From Paramecium tetraurelia (lineage: Eukaryota; Ciliophora; Oligohymenophorea; Peniculida; Parameciidae), in the NCBI RefSeq assembly GCF_000165425.1, contig NW_001799044.1, forward strand, positions 495,205-559,204: 64,000 nt of DNA. The letters are read 5' to 3'. The position numbers and the translations under genes are program-made. Numbering within the stretch: position 1 is the stretch's first letter; the number at the start of each line of letters is the position of its first letter. Positions 35,004 through 48,032 of this stretch are shown here, piece by piece. The notes beneath the pieces were generated by a model. It made no database searches, was not told where the DNA came from, and saw only the letters and a list, made by a program, of their open reading frames with translations.

Positions 35004-38000
35004 TCAAATTAATTATTAATTTACAAAAAAGCTCCTTGTATAACGGAGAAAGTTGTCGTCGCATACTATAGATCCTAAAGGCACCGAATATATAAACTTT
35101 AACAATAATTCATATTTTGTGTATTCAAATTTGTAAGTAAAGTTCAGTAATACCAATCCATATAACACACCAAACACCAAAAAAATTATAATAAACATCT
35201 ATTTAAAATATGTTGAAACTTTACATTATAAAAAAAAATAAGGTACAAACATTACTCTTACATGAGTTCGTAAAAACTCTCTATTAGATATTAAAATGCT
35301 TAACTGATTATAATAATGCCCTCTAATTCTTATATTGGAAATAAAGTTCTATTTGTAAAATTTGTTGATTCAAACTCTGATCTAAAGGTATTCTTGATAT
35401 TTATTATGGTTGAAGTCAATCCTTTTTGTAAATTGCCAAAAAGGGAGCTGTTACATACTGTTGAATTTTGGTTAATTTCCTAATTATTATTATTAATTTA
35501 TACATCCAAGTAATTGCAAAGATTCCCTTCACTGAATTTACTGAAAAGCGGATTAAAATCCTTATCAATAATATAAGAATTAGATTAATAATTCCATAAA
35601 TTAGTAACGTAATCCTCCAACTCGTTGATACCTTATTCACAATTGTTATGATATTAATCTATGTCTGTTTAAGTGAAAAAAGTAAAGGTTTATTTATAAT
35701 ACAAGACTTCTCTTGATGAATACATAACTAAAATATTGGTATTCAATCTCGTAAGTGATTAATAAAATTCGGCAGCATTCCGAATTTCATTATATGCATA
35801 TCCCAACTCTATTTATAATCCTATGTATATTGCCAATAGGATTAAAAAATGAGATATAATAAGCAAGTATGATTTAATATTGAAAAAGTCTATTGGTAAT
35901 ATTACTTTTTTCTTTTTTTAACTAGATTTGGAAATCAACAATTTTAAATTTTAAAAATATGTGTCTTTATCTTAAAAATTAAATTGATATTGTAGAATTT
36001 AAGTGAAGTCTCGCATAATTAACTCCTTAAGATTATGTAATCTCTGAATGTCTGAAATAATATAAGTGTGTTCTTAATTAAATAATAGTATTTTTAATTC
36101 TTCTTTTTATAAACAATACGAATAATGAGAAATTGAGATCAATATTTGCATGATACTCATTAAGAGTAGAGTGTATATCATAATATTTAATAATTAACTT
36201 TGATAATACTGAGAGTCTGATTAAAGTGAAAGTAAGGCCCCTGTATCAACTTTCTCAAAAGTTTATAATAGCAAATTAAAGTTTTTATAGACATAAAAAA
36301 AATAAGGACTCTTTGAATCAGCCGTTCCTCCATTACTATAGACGACTTTAGAATCATATTAATAATTTAATAAGGTGACTAAACTGTTTCTTAAATTTAA
36401 TTCCTCTTAAATCCCCTTATTTCCATACTCTAAGAATTCCAATTACAAAGAGATTCTAGAGTAATGTGTGAAAAATAATTATTGTTCTAATAAATCTGAG
36501 ATTTCTTATTTTAGTTTATCGTAGCTTTCTAAAATTTTGGAATTAGGATATTCTAAATACTCTGACCACTACTTTTTTGTAATTAAATTAATGTATAATT
36601 CAACATTGTAATTAATTATCGAAAATCTAATTAGAGTAGAAGTTGATATTGGATAAAAGATACTGTTTTTAAAACTAAGTAATTTGAAATCACTTAAAAG
36701 AAGATCAAAATTGCTAACCACTTAAAGATGCTAAAATATACATAATATTTTACTAATATAAATCCAATAATTGATATAATTAAGTAAAGCAATCTCTAAA
36801 TTGTTTTTCTTAAGAAAATCTTTGGTGATTTTCTACAAGTTGATAAATTATAAACCAATGAAAATTACCTGTGATACTATGACTTTTAGACAGCTGATAA
36901 AGATGATTATCTTGAAGCAGCCTCAGATTTCTATTTGTTTTCATATAATTTTTAGACAGTTTTTTAATCTCCCTCTTGGCTTAAAATATAATGTTCCTCA
37001 TCTATCTTTGGAGTAAACAAGATATCATTTTATTAGAAATTATTATTGAGAATTTCATCTTATGTTATTCTCTCTGGCTTATTATTATTTTATTAACTAA
37101 TTAACTTATTGTGGATAAATTTTGAATTAAAATCAAAATGTTTGTTGGTATTAATTAATTCATCAAATCCATGAGAAGCATTTTATTGCTGTTAATTTTC
37201 TATTCCAATCTCATCACTTTTGTTGATTTTTTTGATATTAGACAAATTTAGTTAATAAATAACAGTCCCCAATATCATTTATCTTTCCATTACTTCGAGA
37301 TCGCATTTATATAAAATCATCTCCATCTTTGTGAGTAATGAATTCTCTTAATTTCTTTAACTCTAGTGGTTTAACTTCCTTTAATCGAAGAAACGAAAAA
37401 ACTATGAGAAGTGCTTCTCATTGAATTTAATAGAAGCGAAATTTTCAAAAAGTACACTGATATCAATGCCATTTAACTATTTAGCAAATCTTGTATCGAT
37501 GTCAAATATTTTGCAAAATAGTTCTTCCTCTATATTAACAATTTATTTATTTTCATCTAAAAAGATACTGTAAGTACTTTCATTTTGTTTTTGAAAGAAC
37601 AAAATCATTTCTATTGATTATAAATTTAATTGGCTTAAATCCATAATTAATTCTATTCTCTTGCATAGACCTGATGAATATTCAATGTAAGCTTAGTTAA
37701 GTTATTAAAAGAATTTATTCTCCATACCTGAGATAAACTTCTCAATTAAAGGGGAGTGGATTAATTTCATATAATTGGGTATCATTTAATCAAAGCTTAA
37801 TTAAACTAATTCTGTTTATTAATCTTATTAATTATACTTATGCTTAATTATCTAAATATTATCTAAATCTTAAATAGCTACAGTCATATAGGACAATTGA
37901 TTTTAAAAATTCGAGTGAATTGTTTTTATTACATATTCATCCTCGGTATTCTAAGGAGAAACGATGGACTAAGCAGAGATTAAATCATTTAATACTTCCA

Positions 38001-39827
38001 TGTAATAAAACCTTAGAATATTAGAATATCTTTGGGCTTAAATTTAGAATAATATTTACTTTGAGTTGATTAAAACGAAGCTTTGATTATTTTTAATCCT
38101 TCCATCTATGTTTATATTGATTTTAATGCAATTTACTCTAAGTTTTTTGATTGATGTTTCTGATTTAAACATTGAAAAAATTCAATTTTTGTATCTATGA
38201 CATTTGATAGGCTCTATTTAATAAATTCGTTTTATTTTGTAATCTTTAAATATTCTTAAATACTAAGGTGATTCTACAAAGAATCAACCTTTAATGCTGC
38301 TTTTTATCTTTGAAACTGATTTTATATATCAAGCCTTTGAAGATCTTAAGCAACTTTTAAAATAAGAAGCTTGCTTAATGAGTTGATTTTAATAGTAGGT
38401 CTATTGGTTTCCAATTTCAGATTTTCTTATGACTTCGTTGTTGTTTCAAATATTATTCTAAAATAACGATAAACTAGAAGGTATTTCTTTTAAAAGAATA
38501 GCAATTATAGATAACTGAAAATTAATGATTCTGAAACGACTCTTTAAGATAATTGTTATTAATATTTGAATAACAGTTCCTTAAAGAATACTTCATATGA
38601 GACAGCTTAAAATTGTTTCTCTTAGAGTCTTAATCTGCACTTACATTTACAATCTTTGCAGATTACAGAATGTTTCTATAGAAACATTAAAAATATCATA
38701 TCTGATTGAAAAATTTATCTGCCTTCACTCATGCCATATATTATTTAAAATACAATGTGATTGCAATTTTTAAGGTTGACCGATAAGAAATTGATGAAAT
38801 TGTTAATTAGATCTCTTTTTATATAATAAACAAAAACCCTATAAGGTATAATCGATAGCAGAATCCACAACGATTTAAATTGATAGTTAATAAAAATTAG
38901 TTGAAACAAACACTGAAAACTTATCACCAAAGTCATAATGGTTATTATCAAAATTATTTAAAAATAAACTCCATAAATTAACAATTTCTGAATTTAGATT
39001 TAGTAGATCAACAAAATCGCTGATATCATTGGCAATAGTATCTGAAAATAATCAAGGTATATACTGCGTTATTCCGAAAAATACAAAATAATCATTTAAA
39101 AGAGTTTTATAAGTATTCTAATATACGTTAGTATGGAATCATTGATCGACAAATGTTCTCTTTTAAAATCTAAAGCCCAATTATAAGTGAACATATATGT
39201 TAAAAAAACAAGAGTTATTAGTATAGTAATTATATTTATTACATTTAATGCTATCTGAAAATCATCATCGAAGTTTGCTTTGATATTTTATAAACATATT
39301 TCGATTGCCATAATTCCGAAACCATATTTTATCAAATTAATTGATATGTTTATGTATTTCATTAGTATCTTCTAACTAATATTTTTATTAAATGCTTATG
39401 ATAATTTAATAAACGTATCAGCGGATCTAATTTTCATCATATAAATGAATATAAAGCAACATATGAAAAAAATACATAAATAGCCAGTTATTATATAGGA
39501 GAGAATGGCATTCCGAGTTAAATAAGTATTAGGTCTTGAAATCGCTCTTAAAATATTATTTTCAGATGAACTGCTGAAAACCTGTTGTGTTGTTTATACA
39601 GTAATGTAGGAAATATTTTGCATTTCATTTATTGCTCCTAAGGCATATAATATGATGATAGGCATATTCCAAATGAATTGTTCGAAAATTAATGACCCTT
39701 GAACAAAATGTGATATTTAATTAGTAAATGAATTCATTTAATCTTTATTAATAAAATTTGAGAATTTTTATTATAATTTTAAGCTTGAATTAAAATAAAA
39801 TAATAATGGCTAGTTATATTATTTCAT
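35004..39827 (-). CDS. Large tmcB-like membrane protein with PAS-like region
   Basis: A protein of about 1,590 residues of a family greatly expanded in ciliates (tmcB/tmcC-like). The N-terminal third has about ten helices (LSYIITGYLCIFFICCFIFI, IITILITLVFLTYMFTYNWA). Then comes the hallmark Cys cluster CKDCKCKCRLRL, a helical TPR-like stretch (YEVFFKELLFKYQQQLSQRV), and a PAS-like region around NESTYSIFLDENKQIVNIEE. The C-terminal part has more helices (FFNIKSYLLIISHFLILLAI) and ends with LLKFIYSVPLGSIV. A 26-nt intron near 35199-35224 joins the last exon. I could not place every intron in the middle. ATGs at 39827 and 39737 are both possible. A sensory role is inferred, not shown. Confidence 0.72.
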
Positions 39828-40388
39828 AATATTTATAAGAAAACAACTAAATGATCAATACTTAATTCGTAACAACAATTTTTATGCTGTTAATTTTTCA
39901 GTAGTTATATTCTTAATACTTATGGATTTTTTATCATAATTTCTATGTTTCTAATTTGTAAGCCATTTTCTTTAAGGTTTCAAAGAACTCTCCTTTAATC
40001 TTAAAAAATTACTCTATTTTTATAATATATAAATGTAGACAACATCAAAATATTATTATTTTATTTCAGAATCTGTATAAAATGCATGAATCAAATTTTA
40101 TTTATCTAAGCTTGAGAAATCTTCCAGAAGTTTATTCAGTTTGGTGTATGGTTTATTGGTAATCGGTAATTAGTTATCCAGACAGGTATTTAAATATTAA
40201 ATTGCCATTATTAATGCTTTATTTAAATTTAAAGTTATGAGACTTTTTTATAGTTGTAACCACATTTAATAAGATTAAGAATTTTAATTTTATAGAATTA
40301 AATAATAATTTTAGAGGAATTTAAAAGTGGAGTTTTTAGGGATAAAATATCTTGTTCTAAATTTAGAAACTCATTTCCTATTATTATT
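39828..40388. other. Intergenic stretch, nothing firm
   Basis: Upstream of the tmcB-like gene. Minus-strand frames here are open for 60-90 codons (for example one reading GNEFLNLEQDILSLKTPLLN around 40310-40370) but could not be joined into a gene. Confidence 0.35.
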
Positions 40389-40616
40389 TCAATTTGTCTT
40401 CAATGAATACAATGTTAAGTTGATAATTTTAATCCTATTAAAGATATCTTTAGCCCACTGTTCATTAAGGATTTGCTGCTCTATCAACTCAATTTTAATT
40501 TCAAGGAGTAAAATATTATGTCCATACAGGTTAGAGAGACAATCTATTTCAATTAATAGATAGTTCAAATAAATTAGTTTGAAATTGGTTGCTTAATGCT
40601 ATAGTCGTTTAACCAT
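40389..40616 (-). CDS. Possible small helical protein or first exon
   Basis: A 75-codon minus-strand frame from ATG 40616 (MVKRLQHQATNFKLIYLNYL) to TGA 40389. The sequence IKIELIEQQILNEQWAKDIF is helical and looks coding, and it may continue through an intron I could not place. No family. It is divergent from the MORN gene with 22 bp between the ATGs. Chance openness cannot be excluded. Confidence 0.3.
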
Positions 40617-40638
40617 TTTACTATTAAAATATTATAAA

Positions 40639-41577
40639 ATGGGTGCATGTTCAGGAGTATGCTAATAACAGGCAAAAACTATAGTAAATGAATCAGCAAT
40701 AGTTACAGAAACAATCATATAGGCATTATAGGAGGATACTACAATAAGCAGACCAATATAGAGGGAAGAGAGATACTTAAAAATGGAAACAGGTGCAATA
40801 TATGAAGGAGATCTAGTTAAAGGAATTCGAAGTGGTAGGGGAAGATAAGTATGGCCAGATGGTATTAATATGACAATTTAGGTTCTTATTATGAGGGGGA
40901 TTTTGTGAATGATATGGCTGATGGAAAGGGAATATTGGTAAATGCTGAAGGAAGTGTTTATGACGGGGAATGGTTGGAAGATAAAGCAAGCGGTTTTGGG
41001 AAGTACCATAGCCATGATGGGTTATACTATGAAGGACAATGGTTGGAGGACAAATAGCATGGTATTGGAAAGGAGATCAATTAAAGAAGTTCTTAGATAA
41101 ATTAAATTGTTAGATGAATGCTATGAGGGCGAGTTCTTTAGAGGAGCTAAATAGGGGTTTGGGAAGCTGAGTTTAAATGATGAAGAATTTTATGAGGGCG
41201 AATTTTAAAGTGGGATGATGCATGGTAAAGGTAAGAAATTGAAATAGTAATATAGAATAGGAACTTATACTTGGAGGAGCAAAAAATCTTATACGGGAGA
41301 ATGGAAAGAGGGACGGATGGATGGATTTGGGATAATGAAATGGGAGGATGGAAGATATTATGAAGGGGAATTTTAGAAGGGGAAATAACATGGAGAGGGT
41401 ACATTTGTTTGGAAGGGGAAGAAGTATGTAGGAGCATGGATAAATGGATATTAGGAGGGGGAAGGAACTTATTATAATGAGTAAGGGGAGAGTAGAGTTG
41501 GTATTTGGAAGAATGGGAAGAGATAAGAATGGTTGGATTATTTAAGTAGCAGCAATAGTATTGAATAAACATTTTGA
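40639..41577 (+). CDS. MORN-repeat protein, probably N-acylated
   Basis: Introns of 20, 25 and 30 nt give 287 residues. After a 50-residue head come at least eight MORN repeats (YEGxxxxGxxxGxG): YEGDLVKGIRSGRGRQVWPD, YYEGDFVNDMADGKGILVNA, YDGEWLEDKASGFGKY, YYEGQWLEDKQHGIGKE, YEGEFQSGMMHGKGTYTW, YTGEWKEGRMDGFGIM, YYEGEFQKGKQHGEGTFVW and YVGAWINGYQEGEGTYY. MORN repeats bind membranes or scaffold proteins. The start MGACSGVC has Gly2 with cysteines at 4 and 8, which suits myristoyl/palmitoyl anchoring, though the usual Ser6 is absent. The third intron is fixed by the repeat register. Confidence 0.88.
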
Positions 41578-41600
41578 ATTTATATTTATTATTAAATATT

Positions 41601-44600
41601 ATGAGTTCGGCTCCATCCACAAATAATGTGATTATCACTAAAGTGGAGATTGCTAGATTTACGATTTATTTAGTGTCCTTAATGGTTTCAGTGCTTATGC
41701 AGATGCGAATGGAAGATTAAGGTATAATGAATACATCAGTTTAAAATTCGATGTTTTCAGGAATTTAAAATGTGTTTAAGTTTAATAATCAGACTCGATT
41801 CTCAATGTTGAATTGGGTGGACAAATAGTTGTATCATGGTTATTCATTGAATAACAATTCTACGGAGATGTATAGCAGGTTGATTCCGGTGAGTTTCCTT
41901 GAAATTCAAACTAAATATGCCAAGATTGATAGTTTGGTGAATGTTTGGGATAAGGATTTGACTGAAGACAAAGCAAACTAAGGATTTCAATAGCAATATA
42001 TTTATCCGTTCATCCAGCGATTTCCGCCGTACCCTGTATTCAAGAATATCAGCTTCATCGATGATGTTAGTGGGATAACTCTGGATTCATTGAAACTAAT
42101 TGATACTGGGTTTTTGACATCGAATACTCACTCATTGAAGGCTCAAGCATCATATTACAGTCCCAATTTGTAGATGATTGTAAACATTATTCTTATGACT
42201 AGTGTGTAGTCAGAATCAATATGGAATTCAGTGCTGCTGGCTAATCGTATCAATTCATTCAATATGACTCATTTAGATTGAGTTTTTATTTAAACAAAAC
42301 TGATTATATCAGAATGGCTTTTGAGATTTTGTTCTCAATCATTTATATCAACTATTTATATATGGAGGGTTACAAGATATATTTCAAGGTTTAGTTGGCA
42401 TCAAAAGAAGATGATTTAAAAGTATAAGCATAAAAAAAGAAAGAATAACGTTTGAAGTCAAAGAAGGAAGCTAAAAAAAGAGGGGGTGTTGTTTAGGGAG
42501 AAGAAGGAGAAGTTAAGCATCTTTCTGTTCTAGGGGATAAAGTAGAATCCAAAAGTCGAGAGAAAATGGAGAAGGCTCAAAGAAAAACAAAGATTATCAT
42601 CAACGTTGTTATTCAACATATTTCTGATATCTGGAGTGCTATAGATGTGTTGATCTTAGTTATTCTTGGAATTGCTGCTTCAGAGTACATCAAGGCCATT
42701 TCATCTTAGCCATATTCTGACTCTTTGAATAATCTATTGGAGAACACCTCTACTTATTAATCTGTTTTTGAACCTGTTTATAAAGATATGCTGACTGGGA
42801 TCTAAGTTTCTTATACTTTGAATGATGAATTTGCAGAACAGGCTGATATTTTAAGATTCTACAGAAGGTTTTGCGCAGTCGCACTCTTAATAATGTGGAT
42901 CAAGTTGTTGAAGTATTTCATTAACATCTTTTAACGATTAATAAGTTACTTGGAGATCATCTTGAATGTTATTGAGTACATGATATTTTATTTAGTATTG
43001 TTGGGAGCAATTTTGATATCATTTTCATTGTTCTTTTACTTTCAATACGGAAGTTAAATTTTCATTACCTCGACAATTGGAAGATCATTGTCTTACATCT
43101 TAGGATTTATGATAGCTCAAAATGATCAATTTAATGAATTGTTCAAGTATGATGAAGTCATCACATTCATAATGACCATCCTTTACTATGTTATTGTCAT
43201 TATCATATTGTGTAATATGTTTTTCGTCTTTGTTAAATAAGAATATAATGAATATTAGATGAAGCTTGAGAAACAATCCTAAAAAAATAACAATTCCAAA
43301 AAACATGATGAGATGGTTAAATATATACATCCCTACTGGTATTTCTATAACATTGCTGAATATTTTGTCATGAGATTTTGGTTCACCTTAAAATTATAAC
43401 CCTCGAAATTTGATGATTATAATGAAAACAAAGAATTGCAATATGTAATTAACGAGAGAGAATTCAAAGAAAATCCACAAACCATCGACTTTAACGTCGA
43501 TTTTGCTAACTTAATCAACCAATCAGTTGATGATGATGATAAGAATCAGAAATTCTTGATAGAGGAAGAAAAGGAAAGAATTCTAAGTAAATAGAAGATG
43601 GAACTTATTAAACTGATTTGGAAAACAGTGCTATTATTATTGATATTGTCCTTGAATTTCATTTTACTCTAAGAATTTTATAGTCCTGCTGATGCTTATT
43701 TGCAAAGTGATTCCATCTCAAGGAAAATTAGATATGATAGGTCCAATGCATAAAAACAATTCAAAGATTTAAATACTATTCAAGATATGACGGATTGGCT
43801 AATTTATGGATTCCCAGATCTTTTTGAAGACAATATATTTGGATAGAATGAGTTGGCAATCCTAAAAAATCAAAACCCAACAATAAATTTTAACTCCTCT
43901 TCATCTGATACTATCCTGTAATATCAACTTCAAGAATATGCTTTTGATAGTCTAATTAGAACTAGTTCATTGAATACTTTCAATATAGTTGTCAATGATG
44001 TAATTAGAGTAACTATCAGAAGATCTTTGATGGTAAATAATACATTGGAAGAATTCTCTACCTTTGCTGCTCAAACTATGCTCCTATTTTTAAATTCTCC
44101 AACTGACAACATAGATTCAGAAAATGAGAATTATGAGAGTTTTTACGATGCCGACACCAATTTCACTATTGATTACGATGAATCCAATGGATTTGAAGGG
44201 GAAGGAGGTTTAGTTATGTTGCTGGAACCAAAATAATTGAGTCCTGTAATAGATTCGTTGTAGAAAGTCAAATTAATTGATAGCATCAGTTCCATAGCTA
44301 TTTAATTTGTAACATTCAATCCTATTAATGCAAGAGGATTAGCACACATTAAATTGTCATTTACAATAAATCAATGTGGTGCTCTTTCCTTCAAATTAAT
44401 CGATGTGCAAGGTATTAAAAAGAACTCCTTATAATCGGTAAGTGAAATCAGTATTTTGATCTTGTCAGTCTCACTTATTATTGCTCTTTGCTATTATTTA
44501 TATGTGACCATAAAGACTATGTTACACAAGAATTTTTCTTATGACAGATGGTATAGCACCTACATATTACTATCATTAAATAGATCATAATTATACATGA

Positions 44601-46336
44601 GAGAAAGACATATGCCTGAGTTTATAAGAAAATCGCTTTTTTTAATGGATATCTCATAGTTGCTCAATTTATTGTTTTTGACTCTTCTAGGAGCTCAGAT
44701 TACATTGATATTGTATTACTTCTTTTAGGTGAATACTTTGATTTAAGGATCTCAGATATTCAGTACTTCAATCAATGATTTATTGCCTTCAACATTGTTT
44801 TCTGTGAATTAGAATGTGGATAAGTATGTTTTCTTTAGTTAGGTCTAGAAAATTGGAGATAATAGTAAGTTAATTGGGGCATTTGGCTCATGTGCAATTT
44901 TGGTGTTGTGTTTAGAAATTTTATATTTACTTTCACACAATAAAGATTTTTAAACCTTGACAAACTCAATAAAGTACACCTTATCTCATCTACCATTCAT
45001 TTTAATTATCCTATTGGGTATAATCGTGGCTTTTTCATCGATGGCTCACTTAGTTTTGGGCACTGATCTCATTTAATATTCTACATTCTTTGGAACTATT
45101 GTTAAAATGCTTGATTTCATTTCGAAAATAGATGATATATCATTCTTTCGTCTCGATGATAGAACCTTAGAATTCTATCTCATGATAATACCTTACACCA
45201 TCACCGTTAGATTTATCATCATGAATATGTTCTTTGCTATCACATTAAGAGGTTATTTGCTAAGCAAAGAAAAATATGCTGAAGAATAACAAAATCAGAA
45301 ATCGCATCCTTTGTCATTAACTTCTCAAGAGTTCGTTATGCTATCTATTCAAATGTTTACATTTAAGGAAAAACTTATTAAGGTTGGATCTGATTAATAT
45401 TTAATGCAAATTATTAAGTAATTCCAGCCAATCAAGGTTTATACTTCAATCAAGGACAACATAAGAAATCAGACAAACTTAACAGCCATGAAGGCTTGGG
45501 CTGAAGAATGTGCAAAAGAGATTAAGGATGAGAAGGAAATAAGGAAACCACTTGATGTTGCCTGTCATGAATTGTTGTAGGCTTACATCGATCAAAATAA
45601 CAAGGGGGAATTTGATATCCTACAAAGATTGAATACCGATCCAAAGAGAAAATTAATTGAATTCTCTTTGAAATTGACATACATAAATTATTTTAGATTT
45701 GCTATTGATTAATTAGATAAATTTACAGTCTTTTTTACAAAGAAAAGAGAACAAATCAGATCTATCTTGTTTTCTGACAGCAAAGGAGAAGATTACAAAA
45801 AGATGGTCTACATTTGTTCTTTGGAAGCTCAACTGGAGGAGAATATTTAAAGCATGACCTTTATAAAATAAGAACTCTTAGCCTTGGGATTTGATATTGG
45901 TGAGGCAGGTGAAATTGACAGCAAAGAGAATGTCATCAAAGTCAAACAATAAAAATAACAAACTTTAAAAGCCTCATTTTAAAATCCCATGTCTGATAGG
46001 ATATTCTAGTTGACCAAATTAAAACCAGATAACACAAAAGATCTGAAAAACTCCCCTGAACCATCAGATAATGAACCTGATCAAGATAACTAATTTGCTG
46101 AATCACGTATATAACAAACAATTAAGCCTTCCACGTTTAAATAAGCACAAACTATTGAAGTAAAATAGGATGATCCAAGAATAAAAGAGAACAAGGATCA
46201 ATAATAAGGTGAAACTACAGAAAAGTCAACAGATGAAAAACCCAAATCTGATCAGCCAGTATAGCCAGAATAGAAAGTTGGAAAGGGGATCGTTAAAAAC
46301 ATGTTTTAAGTGGGAGATAAGAAATCAAAAAAATGA
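41601..46336 (+). CDS. Double polycystin-like channel protein
   Basis: One 26-nt intron near 42202 gives 1,569 residues. Two polycystin-type modules follow each other. Module 1: a first helix near the N-terminus, an extracellular domain (YPFIQRFPPYPVFKNISFID, YQFIQYDSFRLSFYLNKTDY), then helices IWSAIDVLILVILGIAA, FCAVALLIMWIKLLKYF, VIEYMIFYLVLLGAILISFS, a pore-like segment near GRSLSYILGFMIAQ, and the last helix FIMTILYYVIVIIILCNMFF. Module 2 repeats the plan from LIWKTVLLLLILSLNFILL, with its own extracellular domain (INARGLAHIKLSFTINQCGA) and helices to TVRFIIMNMFFAITL. A 360-residue cytosolic tail, Gln/Lys/Asp-rich, follows. Ordinary PKD2 channels have one module per chain and four chains; two modules per chain suggest assembly of two chains. 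Ciliary or surface calcium entry is inferred. Confidence 0.75.
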
Positions 46337-46471
46337 CTAATTAGAATATACAATTATTTATTCATATCTAAATTTTATACAGACTGCAATAAAAATTCTA
46401 ATTTTGATATTAAAATACACTAGGTATATAATAATAAATTATTAATTATTAACGAGTTTTTATTTCTTCAA

Positions 46472-48032
46472 ATGCTACGAAAAGACAGTTCTTACAGAGA
46501 AATATCCTTAACGGACTCCATAGAGCAGAAATCATTTTTAAACTTAACCAGAAAACCATCCAATGCTGATTTTAAAGGAAAGACACCCTTAGGTGTCTAA
46601 AACAAAGATAATAAGGAGAATTCATCTGCAAGAATTCATTCTGATACACCTCCATAAGACTTTTTTTTTAAAAGAGAAGTCATCAAATCGGAGAAATAGT
46701 TACCCAATGAGAAAACAGCAATATATAATGATGCATCAAGATTTTAATCATCCAAAACGTATATGGAATGCAGGATGGAATAAGTAGAACAGCGCAGAAA
46801 AACCTAAAGTCCATAGTTATTGTCCATGACTCCTGTTCAGAATAAGTAAATCATTCAAGAAAGTTATAATCATCTCCAATAACCATAATAATAATAATAA
46901 CAAACAGTTTAAAGTTCGATCAATTTAACTAGAAAGGCTTCAGTTGTTCCTTCAAGAGGGTTATCTACCTTATCTTCCCCAACTCCTAAAGAAGGAGATT
47001 TTAATATCTATAAACAGCAGAGCAGCATACCAGCATCATATTTGGATTCAGTTGTTACTAATAGAAATAACAAAAATTATACTGTTCCGGAACAGTAATA
47101 ATAATAATAACCACAATAACAATAATAATAATAATATTTATAATAATAATAGTAACAATAACAACAATAATAAGAATAGAAAAATCCCTCTCTAAAATTA
47201 TACTACATTACTTCGCTAATTAAGGCTTTTAAAATGAAAGGTCCAAATTCAGCAAAAGAGCATCTCATTCATAATATGCAGGTAAAAATTGATCACACAA
47301 TTTAAGGGAATCATAATCGCTAAGAAGCTAAAAGTACCCCCAGTTAAGAAAGCCATAACATTGCCAGTGACTGACAAGAAAACTCTGCTGTTTGACTTGG
47401 ACGAAACATTAGTGCATTGTAACTCAAATAGTTTTATCCCTGGAGATGTTTTACTCAATATAAATCACGAAGGAGAGAAGATGGAAGTATAGAAACAATA
47501 TAAAAATATAGGCTTCTTTGAATATTAGACCTTATACCTCTCATTTACTTTAGTCGTTAAGTAGAAATTTCGAATTGATTGTATTTACTGCTTCTCAATC
47601 ACATTATGCTAATGCGGTGATAGATTATTTAGATCCATAGAAAAAGTGGATAAGTCACAGATTCTATAGAGAACACTGCATACCTACAGATGATGGACAT
47701 TTCATTAAGGATCTTCGTATTTTTACAACAAGAAAACTAAGTGATATGTTGTTAATTGACAATGCTCCTCATTCTTATCTTTATTAAATTTAAAATGGGG
47801 TGCCAATCATACCTTACATCGACAATAAGTCAGATGAAGTAAATATCAGTTTTTAATCAATTAGGAATTGAAATCGTTATTGTAATATTTGATGTAATTT
47901 AAGAATGTTAAGGATGTGAGAGAATTGAATATGTAGCAAATGAAATTGCATCGTTTTTCAGAATATGATGACCCTCAAGAACTATTAAAATGTGAATTTA
48001 ATGAATACTAATTATAATCCGTTTTATTATGA
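46472..48032 (+). CDS. SCP/FCP-type HAD phosphatase (NLI-interacting family)
   Basis: Introns of 25, 25 and 26 nt give 494 residues. Residues 1-265 are disordered, Ser/Gln-rich, with two Gln runs. The catalytic domain begins at KTLLFDLDETLVHC, the DxDxT motif of CTD/SCP phosphatases (first Asp is the phospho-acceptor). It continues RPYTSHLLQSLSRNFELIVF, TASQSHYANAVIDYLDPQKK, FYREHCIPTDDGHFIKDL and SDMLLIDNAPHSYLYQIQNG, which carries the second Asp pair. The substrate may be RNA polymerase II tail or another phosphoprotein. The stop overlaps the ATG of the next gene by the sequence ATGA. Confidence 0.9.
46885..46902 (+). repeat. TAA-triplet run encoding Gln
   Basis: Short (TAA)n tract in the disordered head of the phosphatase gene, read as glutamine. 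Confidence 0.6.
47091..47181 (+). repeat. Imperfect TAA/CAA triplet tract encoding poly-Gln
   Basis: About 30 consecutive codons that are nearly all TAA, CAA or TAG, giving a polyglutamine stretch just before the catalytic domain of the phosphatase. In any standard-code reading it would be a wall of stops, so it is strong evidence for the reassigned code. Length polymorphism is likely. Confidence 0.8.

Noticed and set aside
41147-41638. 163-codon minus-strand frame rich in Ser, His and Pro
   Set aside because: It lies antisense to the MORN-repeat gene; the repeat creates the bias that keeps it open. The plus-strand frame has eight MORN units and fits three introns.
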